Below, piece by piece: positions 38,579-48,998 of a stretch of 64,000 nt of DNA. Below the pieces are notes generated by a model, which did no database searches, was not told the DNA's origin, and saw only the letters and a list, made by a program, of their open reading frames with translations. The position numbers and the translations under genes were made by a program. The stretch covers positions 1,656,231 through 1,720,230 of the forward strand of contig NZ_JAMQPR010000001.1 in NCBI RefSeq assembly GCF_026151345.1, given 5' to 3'. Origin of the DNA: Leptospira paudalimensis. Its GTDB lineage: Bacteria > Spirochaetota > Leptospiria > Leptospirales > Leptospiraceae. Numbering within the stretch: position 1 is the first letter of the stretch; each line of letters starts with the position of its first letter.

Positions 38579-40095
38579 AACTCATTGATATCCTAAAAAA
38601 AATTCCAGAGATTAAACTCATAAGAGGAGAAGGTGACTTTGAAGTTCACTATGTTTGGGCTGACAGTCGCAAACTAACCTCCAAGGATATTTTTGTCCTT
38701 CCTTTGGGTAATGATGATGTATTAGAATCATATTTACAAATGGCTCACAAGTTAGGTTGCCAAGTCGTTCTGGTCTCCAAACGAAATTTAAAACTAAATG
38801 GACTCAGTTTATTTACCACAGTATTGGAATCAGAAGAACCGTTAGGTGATTTACATGGAAAATTAGCATCCTTACTTCTGGGTTATCCTTCCAAAAAATT
38901 GAAAATCATAGGTATCACTGGTACAAATGGAAAAACTTCCTTAACCTTTATTTTGTTCCATATCGCTAAAAAATTAGGTAAAAAAGTTGCTCTCATTGGT
39001 ACTGTCCAAATTCAAATTTTAGATCGTATTTTAGAATCGGGTTATACAACACCAGATGCTTCTTCTCTTAACTTATTACTCAAAGAGATGGTAGAAGAAG
39101 GTGTAGAATATGTTTTCATGGAGATGAGTAGCCATGGATTAAAACTGGGAAGGGTTTCAGGTATTGAAATTACTTGTGCAGGATTTACGAATTTAACCCA
39201 GGACCATTTAGACTTTCATGAAAGTATGGATGATTATTTTGAAAGTAAGTTTAAAATCTTTCAATTACTCGAACAGTCATCGGTAAAAAATAAATTTGGT
39301 CTTGTCGCTGGCGATGTATCCTTTGGTGACAAAATGATCCAAAGGATAAGAGAAGCTAATTTAAAATCACCCATCTATATCCTAGGAAAATCTGGAGAAT
39401 TTCATTATAGTAACACAAAACTTTCGTTACTTGGAAGTGAATACAGATTCCATAAAAAGGAAAAAAATCTCCCTTTTATCGAGGTGAGAACGGTTCACAC
39501 AAACTTACTCGGTAATTTTAATGTTTTTAATACAGCATTTGCAATGTCCATTGCATACGAACTTGGATTTCCATGGGATGATGTGGTCAAAGCTGTCGAT
39601 ACAATCCCTACAGTTCCTGGACGTTTCCATGTAGTTCCTTATCCAGACAAATCTCGCATAGCAGTAGTAGATTATGCCCATACACCAGATGCATTGGAGA
39701 ATATCTTAAAGAGTTGTGTAGAAATTCGACCGAAACAAATCATTTGTTTGTTTGGTTGTGGTGGTAATCGTGACCGAACAAAACGTCCACAAATGGCAAA
39801 AATTGCCGAAACCTTAGCTGATTTTGTCATTTTAACATCAGACAACCCAAGAACCGAAAATCCCGAAACAATTCTCGATGAGATTGAAGCAGGTTTTTCA
39901 CGTGGTTTCAAACGGTATGAAAAAATTACAGACCGAAGCACTGCAATTAGGCGAGCAGTTTCCTTGTTAGAAAAGGATGGAATTTTGGTTGTCGCAGGTA
40001 AAGGTCACGAGACCTATCAAATTCTCGGAAAAGAGAAAATTAAGTTCGTTGATTTTGAAGAAATAGAAAATGCATTTTTAAATTTAAACACCTAA
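38575..40095 (+). CDS. murE: UDP-MurNAc-L-Ala-D-Glu:meso-diaminopimelate ligase
   Basis: Adds the third stem-peptide residue in the cytoplasm. 506 residues in three domains; ATP loop [11 protein letters not shown] at about 122-132; [10 protein letters not shown] and the C-terminal [12 protein letters not shown] is the signature for meso-diaminopimelate rather than lysine. No ftsI or murF lies beside it, unlike most clusters. Confidence 0.95.
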   Translation: MKLIDILKKIPEIKLIRGEGDFEVHYVWADSRKLTSKDIFVLPLGNDDVLESYLQMAHKLGCQVVLVSKRNLKLNGLSLFTTVLESEEPLGDLHGKLASLLLGYPSKKLKIIGITGTNGKTSLTFILFHIAKKLGKKVALIGTVQIQILDRILESGYTTPDASSLNLLLKEMVEEGVEYVFMEMSSHGLKLGRVSGIEITCAGFTNLTQDHLDFHESMDDYFESKFKIFQLLEQSSVKNKFGLVAGDVSFGDKMIQRIREANLKSPIYILGKSGEFHYSNTKLSLLGSEYRFHKKEKNLPFIEVRTVHTNLLGNFNVFNTAFAMSIAYELGFPWDDVVKAVDTIPTVPGRFHVVPYPDKSRIAVVDYAHTPDALENILKSCVEIRPKQIICLFGCGGNRDRTKRPQMAKIAETLADFVILTSDNPRTENPETILDEIEAGFSRGFKRYEKITDRSTAIRRAVSLLEKDGILVVAGKGHETYQILGKEKIKFVDFEEIENAFLNLNT

Positions 40096-40111
40096 CGATA
40101 GAGGATACAGT

Positions 40112-41224
40112 ATGTTCCAATGGATTTATGAAACATTTGGCAATGATTATGGTTTTTTAAGAGTTTTTAGTTATGTGACTCTACGTGCGATGATGGCTGG
40201 GCTTACGTCTATGTTTATCACTTTTATTTTTGGAAAATCACTCATTTCCTTTTTATTATCCTTAAAATTCCGTGAATCAGTGAGAAATGATGGGCCACAG
40301 TCCCATGCAACCAAATCGGGAACACCTACAATGGGTGGATTGATTATGATTTTATCATTAACCATCTCAACATTGTTATGGGGTAATTTGTCCAACTTAA
40401 ACGTCATTTTACTTTTAATCTCTGCCATACTATTTGCTGGACTTGGTTTTACAGATGATTATATGAAGTCTGTTAAAAAAATTAAAGGAGGAATGAGAGC
40501 AAGAACCAAATTTGTTGTGACTATCCTCTTTGCAGTGACAATCACTACCTTATACTTCTATTATACTGGTAAATCCAATACAAATCCACAAAAAGGAATC
40601 ATTTTCACAATCACTGATTTATTTTTACCTTTTGTGAAGGGTCCAGTTTGGAATTTGGGTATTTTCGCTGTTCCTTTCGCAATACTAGTGTTAATCGGTA
40701 GTTCTCATGCAGTAAATTTAACGGATGGTCTAGATGGGTTGGCATCTGGAACAGTTGTGATTTCAACTGCCACTTTTGCCTTGATTTCATACGTATCAGG
40801 CACTCCTTCTGCTGCCAATTATTTGCACATTCCTTATCTACCAGGTTCTCACGAATACTCTGTTTTTCTTGCTGGACTTTCTGGTGCTTTACTTGGTTTT
40901 TTATGGTTCAATTGCCATCCCGCACAGGTGTTTATGGGAGATACAGGATCTTTGTTTTTAGGTTCAACCCTTGGGCTTGTCGCCATTATGTTAAAGAAGG
41001 AAATTTTACTCGTGATTCTTGGCGGAATTTTTGTGGCTGAAGCGGTCAGTGTGATTCTGCAAGTAGGATCATTTAAATTAACGGGAAAACGAATTTTTAA
41101 AATGGCTCCTCTCCACCATCATTTTGAACTCTCAGGTTGGTCAGAAGAAAAAGTGGTGATCCGATTTTGGATCATAGGGATCATTCTTGCGATCATCACT
41201 CTCTCAACTTTAAAAATCCAATAA
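40112..41224 (+). CDS. mraY: Phospho-MurNAc-pentapeptide transferase
   Basis: Makes lipid I at the inner membrane. 370 residues, about ten transmembrane helices. [28 protein letters not shown] and GDTGSLFLG carry the catalytic Asp residues; APLHHHFEL is the cytoplasmic HHH motif. GAGG precedes the ATG. Its stop overlaps the ftsW start by one base (TAATG). Confidence 0.96.
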   Translation: MFQWIYETFGNDYGFLRVFSYVTLRAMMAGLTSMFITFIFGKSLISFLLSLKFRESVRNDGPQSHATKSGTPTMGGLIMILSLTISTLLWGNLSNLNVILLLISAILFAGLGFTDDYMKSVKKIKGGMRARTKFVVTILFAVTITTLYFYYTGKSNTNPQKGIIFTITDLFLPFVKGPVWNLGIFAVPFAILVLIGSSHAVNLTDGLDGLASGTVVISTATFALISYVSGTPSAANYLHIPYLPGSHEYSVFLAGLSGALLGFLWFNCHPAQVFMGDTGSLFLGSTLGLVAIMLKKEILLVILGGIFVAEAVSVILQVGSFKLTGKRIFKMAPLHHHFELSGWSEEKVVIRFWIIGIILAIITLSTLKIQ

Positions 41225-42372
41225 TGGAAATATTTCGTTCCATACGAAATTTATTACGTTTTGGTTCGTCTCGTTTTGATGGACCAATGTTATTTTTCAT
41301 GTTTTTACTATTTGGAATGGGAATCATTGTGATGTTCAGTGCTTCTGTGATCCCAGCTGAAAGAGAGTTTTCTGATTCCTATTATTACTTAAGAAAACAA
41401 TTGTTATGGGGTGCAGTAGGAGTAGTTTTATTTCTAATTTTTTGCCAAATACCATACCAATTTTTGGTTAAATGGTCTTTTGTTTTTTCTCTCCTTAGTC
41501 TATTATTACTAATAGCAGTTTTCATACCTGGATTGGGTAAGTCTGTAGGAACCAGCTATGGACGTAGTTTTAACCGTTGGATCCAAATTGCAGGATTTCA
41601 AATCCAACCTTCTGAATTTTCGAAGATTAGTATTTTACTCTTTGCATCTTACTTCTTCTATAACTTTGATTTTAAAAAGATCAAATGGGATCAAAAGAAG
41701 ATCATCTCCCTAGTTGTTATCTTTTTAACTTTACTGCTCATTGTCATTGAACCTGCATTTGGTACCACAGTTGAATTGTTACTTGTTCTATTTTTCTTTG
41801 TCTTGTTAGCTGGTTTCCCCATGAAACGTTTGTTTATTTTAGGTGCATCAGTGATTCCACTTTTAGTTGTACTTGTGACACAAGTGGGTTATCGTAAAAA
41901 ACGACTCGAGATATGGCTCGACCCTTATAAGTTTCGGTTTGATGAAGGACACCAATTGGTGACAAGTTTTCGGGCTTTTTTTGATGGTGGTACCAGCGGA
42001 AAAGCGATTGGTACAGGTTATGCTCACAGGTATTTAGCATACAGCCATACAGATTTTGTATTGTCTTCCTATGTGGAAGATTTTGGTTTTGTTGGATTTT
42101 GTTTTTTTCTTTTAGTTGTTTTGTTTTTGATGGTTCGAATTTTTTTACTCTTACAAAGGACCAAGGATAAACTGGGATACTTTTTAGGTGCGGGAATTCT
42201 GATTTTATTCGGATTCCAAACCATTTTAAACTTATTTGTGATCACAGGAATTGTGCCTGTAACGGGAATTTCTCTTCCTTTCTTAAGTTATGGTGGTTCT
42301 TCCTTACTTACAATTTTTATCCTTTTCGGAATTCTTGCCAACATTACGTGTAAAGAGAATTTGGTCGTATGA
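41224..42372 (+). CDS. ftsW: FtsW/RodA-type peptidoglycan glycosyltransferase
   Basis: 382 residues, about ten transmembrane helices (SEDS family). FSASVIP, NRWIQIAGFQIQPSEFSKISIL, EPAFGTTVELLLV, the catalytic Asp region (YVEDFGFVGF) and GISLPFLSYGGSSLL identify it. The position between mraY and murG favours FtsW over RodA. ATG 41224 chosen because it overlaps the mraY stop; a longer frame lies inside mraY. Confidence 0.93.
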   Translation: MEIFRSIRNLLRFGSSRFDGPMLFFMFLLFGMGIIVMFSASVIPAEREFSDSYYYLRKQLLWGAVGVVLFLIFCQIPYQFLVKWSFVFSLLSLLLLIAVFIPGLGKSVGTSYGRSFNRWIQIAGFQIQPSEFSKISILLFASYFFYNFDFKKIKWDQKKIISLVVIFLTLLLIVIEPAFGTTVELLLVLFFFVLLAGFPMKRLFILGASVIPLLVVLVTQVGYRKKRLEIWLDPYKFRFDEGHQLVTSFRAFFDGGTSGKAIGTGYAHRYLAYSHTDFVLSSYVEDFGFVGFCFFLLVVLFLMVRIFLLLQRTKDKLGYFLGAGILILFGFQTILNLFVITGIVPVTGISLPFLSYGGSSLLTIFILFGILANITCKENLVV

Positions 42373-43454
42373 GTGGATCGATATTGATTGCAGCGGGTGG
42401 AACAGGTGGGCATATCTCACCTGGAGTAGCACTCGCAGAGATACTAAGTGAAAAAGTTAATGTGTTTGGTTTTGATTCTGTATTCATCCATTCACTCGTG
42501 CGAAACCAAAACAATCCAGATCTTTTAAACCCTCCTTGTGAAGTGATTTGGCATAATATCCCCCAATTGGGAGGAATCAAAACGATTCTTTATCCTATTT
42601 TATTCATTTTACCATTTATCAAAACGATTTTTGTATTCAGAAGGTTACATATAAATGCAGTCATCGGAATGGGTGGTTATTCCAGTTTACCTGCAATTCT
42701 TTATGCCATTCTGTTTCGAAAACCTTTGTACCTTTGTGAACAAAATTGTGTACCAGGAAAAATCACTCGTGTCTTTTCAAAATTTGCCAAAAAAATTGCC
42801 TTTAGTTTTCCAATCGTAGAAGAATTTAATATCCCAGGAAAAATCATTGGAAATCCGATTCGAAAACGAGTTGTTCCTGAACATTTAAACATCCGTCAAA
42901 ATGAAAACCTACATGAAGGCAAAAAAAACACAATCAATGTTCTCGTGTTAGGTGGATCACAAGGTGCAAGACAACTTAACCAAATGATCCTTAAGGCGAT
43001 GGAAAATTCTGAAATTTCCACAAAGTATAAATTTCGTTTGTTAACAGGTACAAACCTTTATGACGAAACAAAGAAAAAAGCAAATGATGACGCAGAGATT
43101 ATATCCTATGCCAATGACATGAAACCAAATTATGAATGGGCAAATTTGGTTGTCGCAAGGTCTGGTGCAGGTGTTGTTGCCGAGTGTTTGGTTTTTGGTT
43201 TGCCTATGATTTTAATCCCATATCCTTTTGCGGCGGATAACCACCAGAAGGCAAATGCAAACTATCTTGAGAAGGAAGGTGCAGCTGTCACCATTCATTC
43301 AACAAGTGATGATCCAACTCAATTGGTAAAATTTCTATTATCCTGGAAGGATCATTCTGAAGTGTTACGCGAAATGGGTCATGTTAGTTTAGCACTTTCC
43401 AATGTGAATGCTGCTTACCAAACTGTTTCGTATTTTTTTTCGGAAACTAAGTAG
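42369..43454 (+). CDS. murG: UDP-GlcNAc:lipid I N-acetylglucosaminyltransferase
   Basis: Makes lipid II on the inner face of the membrane. 361 residues, GT28 fold: AAGGTGGHISPGVALAE, GMGGYSSLPAI, LGGSQGARQLN, ARSGAGVVAEC and IPYPFAADNHQKANA. Start overlaps ftsW by 4 bases. Confidence 0.96.
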   Translation: MSGSILIAAGGTGGHISPGVALAEILSEKVNVFGFDSVFIHSLVRNQNNPDLLNPPCEVIWHNIPQLGGIKTILYPILFILPFIKTIFVFRRLHINAVIGMGGYSSLPAILYAILFRKPLYLCEQNCVPGKITRVFSKFAKKIAFSFPIVEEFNIPGKIIGNPIRKRVVPEHLNIRQNENLHEGKKNTINVLVLGGSQGARQLNQMILKAMENSEISTKYKFRLLTGTNLYDETKKKANDDAEIISYANDMKPNYEWANLVVARSGAGVVAECLVFGLPMILIPYPFAADNHQKANANYLEKEGAAVTIHSTSDDPTQLVKFLLSWKDHSEVLREMGHVSLALSNVNAAYQTVSYFFSETK

Positions 43455-43463
43455 GCCTTGGAA

Positions 43464-44885
43464 ATGATGAAGGGACCTATCTTATTTTTAGGAATTGGTG
43501 GAAGTGGAATGTCGAGTTTAGCCCATATGGCACTTGATTTAAATATCCCAGTCATAGGATACGATCAAAAAAATTCTGAAATTACTGATTATTTAAAAGA
43601 ACGCGGGGTGGTTTTATATCATTCGATTGAAGAAATTCCATTGAATGGAATTCAGATGGTTGCCTATAGTTCTGCCATCAATGATAAACACAAAGAAGTA
43701 TTCAATCGTATCAAAGAACAGAACATTCCTTTGAAACATCGATCTGAGTTTATGCACTTACTTGTGTCCAAACAAAAATCCATCTCCGTCGCCGGTAGCC
43801 ATGGCAAAACTTCCACAACAACCATGGTATCTCAAATTTTGACAGAAATGGGACTAAATCCAACAATCATGATTGGTGGTGATACTAGTTTGTTACAAAA
43901 AAGAGGTGGGAAAATTGGAACTGGTGAATACGCAGTTTATGAATCAGATGAATCAGATGGTACTTTTTTAAAACACAAAGCCAATTTCCGTCTGCTTACC
44001 AATATCGATAATGATCACTTGGATTACTATCATACTCGAGAAAAACTGGAACAAGCATTCCTAACTTATATGGGATTTGATGTTGCTGGAGAAGTTGTTT
44101 TATTTGCTCGTGACCCTGGTATCACATCTGTTTTGAGATCAAATTATAAATCGATTCTATTTGATTCAGAATTTCGTCTCAATCTCCTCGTAACAAAAGA
44201 ACAAACTCATGAAGAATGGTTTCAATATTTTGTATCAAACTACAAATCTCAAACCACTGTGATTGAATATGAAATCAAAGCTGATTGTTTGCACTTTGTT
44301 TTTGAAAATGAAAAATATTCACTTACCTTACCTTATCCAGGAGTCCATTATTTAACCAATGGACTTGTTGCTCTCACTTGTGCGTTAAAACTAGGAATTA
44401 CTCCATCAAAGTCGATTGAAATCCTTTCTCGATACATTGGAGTCAAAAGAAGACAAGAAATTCTAGGAAATTGGAATGGTGTCACTGTCATAGATGATTA
44501 TGGCCATCATCCGACAGAGATTCAAATGGTGATCCGATCCTTAAAAGATAAAAATAAGGCAATTGGAAAACTCCATGTTATATTTCAACCACATCGGTAT
44601 ACTAGAACCAAATTATTGTTAAATGATCTTGCCAATTCACTAACGGGTGCAGATTTTGTATACCTATTACCCATTTATTCTGCTGGTGAAACTCCAATTG
44701 AAGGGATTTCTTCGATGAGTTTTTTTCCATTATTAGACAAAAACAAAACAGTTTTTTTGCCTGGTCTCATAGAAGAAGATTTAATGGAAATCCAATCTAA
44801 ATTGCAGAAAGGTGATTTCCTTCTTTGTTTGGGAGCCGGAAACGTGAGAGATTGGGGAACTTATCTATTAAACGCTAAAAACTAA
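43464..44885 (+). CDS. murC: UDP-N-acetylmuramate:L-alanine ligase
   Basis: Adds the first stem residue. About 473 residues: GIGGSGMSSLA (UDP binding), AGSHGKTSTTTM (ATP loop), NIDNDHLDYY, DDYGHHPTEI and FQPHRYTRT. ATG 43464 is eight bases after GTAGG; TTG 43458 and ATG 43467 are alternatives. Last gene of the cluster; murB, murD, ftsQ, ftsA and ftsZ do not follow. It converges on purK. Confidence 0.95.
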   Translation: MMKGPILFLGIGGSGMSSLAHMALDLNIPVIGYDQKNSEITDYLKERGVVLYHSIEEIPLNGIQMVAYSSAINDKHKEVFNRIKEQNIPLKHRSEFMHLLVSKQKSISVAGSHGKTSTTTMVSQILTEMGLNPTIMIGGDTSLLQKRGGKIGTGEYAVYESDESDGTFLKHKANFRLLTNIDNDHLDYYHTREKLEQAFLTYMGFDVAGEVVLFARDPGITSVLRSNYKSILFDSEFRLNLLVTKEQTHEEWFQYFVSNYKSQTTVIEYEIKADCLHFVFENEKYSLTLPYPGVHYLTNGLVALTCALKLGITPSKSIEILSRYIGVKRRQEILGNWNGVTVIDDYGHHPTEIQMVIRSLKDKNKAIGKLHVIFQPHRYTRTKLLLNDLANSLTGADFVYLLPIYSAGETPIEGISSMSFFPLLDKNKTVFLPGLIEEDLMEIQSKLQKGDFLLCLGAGNVRDWGTYLLNAKN

Positions 44886-44894
44886 AATTTTAGA

Positions 44895-45992
44895 TTATAA
44901 CTCATGGAATAGGGGATTTACTTCTTCAAGTGTTCCCTTAAAATTCATATGACCCATTTTCCTACCTTGTTTTGCTTCTTCTTTTCCGTACAAATGCAAT
45001 CGGTACCGATCGTCTTTTAAAAGTTCCTTCGTGATTTTTAAACTTTCATCATACTGATTACCCAATATATTTTTCATTAAAGTGGGTTTTGGTCTTACAT
45101 CTGTGGGAGGAGTGTTTCCAGAAATTGCTTGCACATGTAGATAAAACTGAGAAAAACTTTGGCAATCTTGCGTATAATGACCAGTGTTATGTGGTCTAGG
45201 AGCAAATTCATTTAAATATAATAAATTGTCTTTTACAAAAAATTCGACACCCATCGTTCCTACATATTGTAATGACAGAGCAAGTTTAGAAGCAAGTTCA
45301 ATCGATTCTAAATTAAGACCAATTGGGATCCTTGCAGGGAAAATTGATAAATCTAAGATATGATGTTTGTGTTCATTTTCAACGGCACCATAACAAACAA
45401 TGTCTCCATTTTGGAAACGAGTTAAAATGATACTGATTTCCTTTTGAAACGGAATTACTTCTTCAATCAGGTACTCGGAACCATCATTTTGGAAGGCTTT
45501 TTCTAAAAAACCTTTGTAATCAGTTAGGTTCTGAATTTTGATTTGCCCTTTACCATCATAACCAAAACGCAAAGTTTTAATGATCCACGGAAATGGAATT
45601 GATACTTCAAATTGTGAAGTCTCTTTTGTTAAGTGAAAAAATTCAGCAGTTCTAAATCCAAGTTTTCGGAAATGTGATTTTTCTAAAAATCGATCCTGCG
45701 CAATGATGAGAGCTTGGGCAGGCGGAAAAACAGTAGTATCCGATTGTTCTTTTAGAAACTCTAATGTTGGTTTAGGAATATTTTCAAATTCAAAACTTAA
45801 TACATCAATTGTTTTCAGAAATTTTTTTAAATCATCAAAAGATTCATAGGAAGCAACTGTCTCCTTTGCACCTACCTTTAGTGAAGGTGAATTTTGATCT
45901 GGCGAATAACAATAAAACTCGTGACCTAATGGAATTGTTTCCAAACACATCATTTGCCCTAATTGACCGGATCCCAACACACCAATTTTCAT
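44895..45992 (-). CDS. purK: N5-carboxyaminoimidazole ribonucleotide synthase
   Basis: Carboxylates AIR with bicarbonate and ATP. 365 residues of ATP-grasp fold: GVLGSGQLGQMMCLE at the N-terminus, TLRFGYDGKGQ, EFFVKDNLLYLNEFAPRPHNTGHYT. It follows purE by nine bases on the minus strand. Ends just before the convergent murC end. Confidence 0.95.
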   Translation of the reverse strand: MKIGVLGSGQLGQMMCLETIPLGHEFYCYSPDQNSPSLKVGAKETVASYESFDDLKKFLKTIDVLSFEFENIPKPTLEFLKEQSDTTVFPPAQALIIAQDRFLEKSHFRKLGFRTAEFFHLTKETSQFEVSIPFPWIIKTLRFGYDGKGQIKIQNLTDYKGFLEKAFQNDGSEYLIEEVIPFQKEISIILTRFQNGDIVCYGAVENEHKHHILDLSIFPARIPIGLNLESIELASKLALSLQYVGTMGVEFFVKDNLLYLNEFAPRPHNTGHYTQDCQSFSQFYLHVQAISGNTPPTDVRPKPTLMKNILGNQYDESLKITKELLKDDRYRLHLYGKEEAKQGRKMGHMNFKGTLEEVNPLFHEL

Positions 45993-46001
45993 TTTTATTC
46001 C

Positions 46002-46499
46002 CTAAACCAATTGGTCATTTTTTGAAAGAGCAGAGACACGATTTGTATTCGCATAGTCTTCAAGTTTTTTAGAAAGTTTTGGATCGAGTAGAGAAAGGAT
46101 TCGTACTGCAAGTAAACCTGCATTGGCTGCCCCACTGGTTCCAATGGCAAGTGTTCCTACTGGAACTCCCTTCGGCATTTGAACGATTGAAAGTAAACTA
46201 TCCATTCCATTTAAGGCTTTTGATAAAATCGGCACACCTAATACAGGCAAGGTGGTAAGTGAGGCTGTCATTCCTGGAAGGTGAGCAGCACCACCAGCTC
46301 CTGCAATGATGACTCCAAATCCATTTGACTTTGCATTTTTCGCAAATTCAAACATTCTGTCTGGCGAACGGTGAGCAGAAACAATTTCCTTCTCAAATGG
46401 AATACCAAATTCAGTGAGGATTTCACAGGTTTCCTTCATAGTATCCCAATCAGAATAGGATCCCATTATCACTGCAACTTTTGGTAAGAGGTTTGTCAT
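46002..46499 (-). CDS. purE: N5-CAIR mutase
   Basis: Shifts the carboxylate of N5-CAIR to C4 (CAIR). 165 residues, class I Pur[22 protein letters not shown] with the active His, [13 protein letters not shown]. Co-transcribed with purK; murF lies 30 bases upstream on the same strand. Confidence 0.95.
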   Translation of the reverse strand: MTNLLPKVAVIMGSYSDWDTMKETCEILTEFGIPFEKEIVSAHRSPDRMFEFAKNAKSNGFGVIIAGAGGAAHLPGMTASLTTLPVLGVPILSKALNGMDSLLSIVQMPKGVPVGTLAIGTSGAANAGLLAVRILSLLDPKLSKKLEDYANTNRVSALSKNDQLV

Positions 46500-46529
46500 A
46501 CGTTGAATCTAAAAAAACCTATTTCGTTA

Positions 46530-47909
46530 TCAACCCTTAAATGATTCAAGTTCTGCTGTAATTTCTTCCATTTTCATGGACCTTGATCCTTTGATTAAAA
46601 TCACAGCCCCTTTCGGGATCTCATTTTTTATATAAGAAATGATTCCTTGTTTATCCTGAAAATACTTTCCCCGCGAAAATTGTTTTACCATTGGAATAGT
46701 ATCTTCACCTAATGCTAGTAAGGTTCCTTTCCCGATTTTTTCCAATTCTTTACCAACTTTTTCATGGTAATATTTAGAGAACTTTCCAAGTTCCTTCATT
46801 GTGCCCAAAACCCAAACAATTTCCTTTCCTTGAGCATACTGCACACTTGCATCTATACTTGATAAAACAGACTCTGGATTTGCATTATAACTGTCATCGA
46901 TGATGGTATAATACCCTTTTTTGATGTTCAGTCGTTTGTTGGGACTTTTGTAAGTCTGGATCGCCCGTTTCATTTGAACGTCGGAGATTCCAAAATAAGA
47001 ACCAACGGCGATCATCCCACGTACATTACTGAGAAGTTTGGAACCAGGAATTTTCCAATGTATGGATTCATTTTTCCATTGTAAATGGAATCCATTCTTT
47101 TCAATGGATTTGATTTTTAGTTCCGGATTTTTTGTGTGTTTCCAAACAATCAATTTTGCATTTAGTTGTTTTGACTTTTGTTTGATACGATCTAAAAAAT
47201 CCAAATCATCTGGTACAAAGAGTGCTCCCGAAGCCCGTAACCCTAAAATAATATCTGATTTTTCCTCTGCTATATTTTCTCTGGATTTTAGGTTTTCAAT
47301 ATGTGCCGAACCAATATTCGTAATTAACGCATGAGTAGGTTCTGCAATTTTTGATAATCTTTCTATCTCACCTCTGTGGTTCATGCCCATTTCACAAATA
47401 ACAACTCTAGTCAGTTCTGTGATTCGAAAGAGTGTAAAGGGAACACCAATTTCATTATTGTAATTTTTTTCTGTCATCACAATGGATTTAGAATCCAAAT
47501 AGGAAAAAAGACCACCTAATAGATCTTTTGTGGTTGTTTTTCCTGAGGAACCAGTGATGGCAAGGATAATTGGGTTAAAACGATTTCGATGGTAATTAGA
47601 GAGTTTCCCTAGCGCAACTAAGGTATCTTTAACAAATATTGCTTTCTTTTGGTCTTCCTTTGTAAGTGTTTTGAGAATGGGATGATTTATCTCACATAAA
47701 AATCCAGATGCACCAGCTTTTAATGCATCAGAAATAAACTGATGACCATCCCGTTCGGCACGAAGAGGGACAAAAAGTGAATCCTTTTTGATTTCCCGAG
47801 ATGAGGTGGAAATCCATCGGAATTTTGGATTCTTTGGATTCTCCCAATCTGGTTTCATCGAAAACAAACTTAGAATAGTTGACAGGGAATATTCAAATGG
47901 TGCGATCAT
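46530..47909 (-). CDS. murF: UDP-MurNAc-tripeptide:D-Ala-D-Ala ligase
   Basis: Completes the pentapeptide. 459 residues: SSREIKKDSLFVPL near the N-terminus, ATP loop ITGSSGKTTTKD at about 117-128, EMGMNHRGEI, DDSYNANPESV and the late LIKGSRSMKMEEI. It is on the opposite strand from the other mur genes and heads a murF-purE-purK operon, an unusual arrangement. Confidence 0.94.
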   Translation of the reverse strand: MIAPFEYSLSTILSLFSMKPDWENPKNPKFRWISTSSREIKKDSLFVPLRAERDGHQFISDALKAGASGFLCEINHPILKTLTKEDQKKAIFVKDTLVALGKLSNYHRNRFNPIILAITGSSGKTTTKDLLGGLFSYLDSKSIVMTEKNYNNEIGVPFTLFRITELTRVVICEMGMNHRGEIERLSKIAEPTHALITNIGSAHIENLKSRENIAEEKSDIILGLRASGALFVPDDLDFLDRIKQKSKQLNAKLIVWKHTKNPELKIKSIEKNGFHLQWKNESIHWKIPGSKLLSNVRGMIAVGSYFGISDVQMKRAIQTYKSPNKRLNIKKGYYTIIDDSYNANPESVLSSIDASVQYAQGKEIVWVLGTMKELGKFSKYYHEKVGKELEKIGKGTLLALGEDTIPMVKQFSRGKYFQDKQGIISYIKNEIPKGAVILIKGSRSMKMEEITAELESFKG

Positions 47910-47960
47910 AGCTTCTAAGCCAGATTCTCCAAGAAAGAAAGATTTTAAAGAAAAACTTAC

Positions 47961-48995
47961 ATGAAACCAACTAAAATCAAAACGATTCTCATTGGTCTTG
48001 GACGAATCGCTTCCAAATTAGAAAAGGACCCCTTTCGGAAAAAACCATGCACTCATATGGGTGTCCTCATGTCCGCTTGGGGAAAAAGCCAATTTGAATT
48101 TGTCTCTGGTTTTGATTCAAATCCAGAGGTGTGTTTAGAATTCCAAAACCAATGGAAATCTCCCACAGAAACAGGATTTCCAGGTTTCCTTTTAGAAAAC
48201 AAAACTTTACCCATTGATTTAGCCATCATTGCGACACCGAGCCATACTCATGAATTTTATGCGAAAGAATGTTTAAAACTTGGTATCAGGAACCTCCTCG
48301 TTGAAAAACCAGTTGCCATGTCAAAAAGTGGAGCAAAATCGATTGCAACATTGGCAAAGGCAAAAAAAGCAAGGGTATGGATCAACCATGAAAGGAGATA
48401 CCATCCAAGTTATCGTTTTGTAAGGGATGAATTAGAAAAAGGCAATTTTGGAATATTAAAATCGATTCGGGCCTCCGTCTTCACGTCAGCAAAAAATCCA
48501 GGAATCGCATTTTCGAAGTTTGGTGGTGGACCATTGCTCCACGATGGAACACATGCGATGGACCTTATCCATTGGTTAGTCGGAAAACCAAAACTTATTT
48601 TTGCAAAGGTAGAAAGACCAAAAAAAGGAATGGTCGAAACAAGGGCGTATGCATGTTTTGAGTCGAAATCAAATGTTGAAATCGTTTTAGATGTTTCTGG
48701 AGGAAGGGATTATTTCCAATTTGAAATCGATATCCATACAAGTTCACATCGTATTATTTGTTCAAATGATGGATTTCAGTTTTTCCAGTCAACACCTTCT
48801 AAATTGTATAAAGGATTCCAAAGTCTCCAATCATACATACCCAAACAATTTCCAAAACCTGAATCTTCAAATGCGTTTTTGGGAATTTATAATGAAATTC
48901 AATCTGTCATTCAAGGTGAATCAAACCATATGGAAGGGACATTGTCTGAAAATATACAAATCTTAGAAAGTATCGAATCTATTTATAGGCACTAA
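47961..48995 (+). CDS. Gfo/Idh/MocA-family NAD(P)-dependent oxidoreductase
   Basis: 344 residues. Rossmann opening ILIGLGRIASKLEKDP; IIATPSHTHEF, LLVEKPVAMS (the EKP motif with catalytic Lys) and WINHERRYHPSY. GGGPLLHDGTHAMDLIHWLVG has the metal/active-site His. It acts on a sugar or inositol-like substrate; without neighbours of known route the substrate is open, though sugar modification for surface glycans is possible. Three bases separate it from the kinase gene downstream. Confidence 0.87.
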   Translation: MKPTKIKTILIGLGRIASKLEKDPFRKKPCTHMGVLMSAWGKSQFEFVSGFDSNPEVCLEFQNQWKSPTETGFPGFLLENKTLPIDLAIIATPSHTHEFYAKECLKLGIRNLLVEKPVAMSKSGAKSIATLAKAKKARVWINHERRYHPSYRFVRDELEKGNFGILKSIRASVFTSAKNPGIAFSKFGGGPLLHDGTHAMDLIHWLVGKPKLIFAKVERPKKGMVETRAYACFESKSNVEIVLDVSGGRDYFQFEIDIHTSSHRIICSNDGFQFFQSTPSKLYKGFQSLQSYIPKQFPKPESSNAFLGIYNEIQSVIQGESNHMEGTLSENIQILESIESIYRH

Positions 48996-48998
48996 ATC

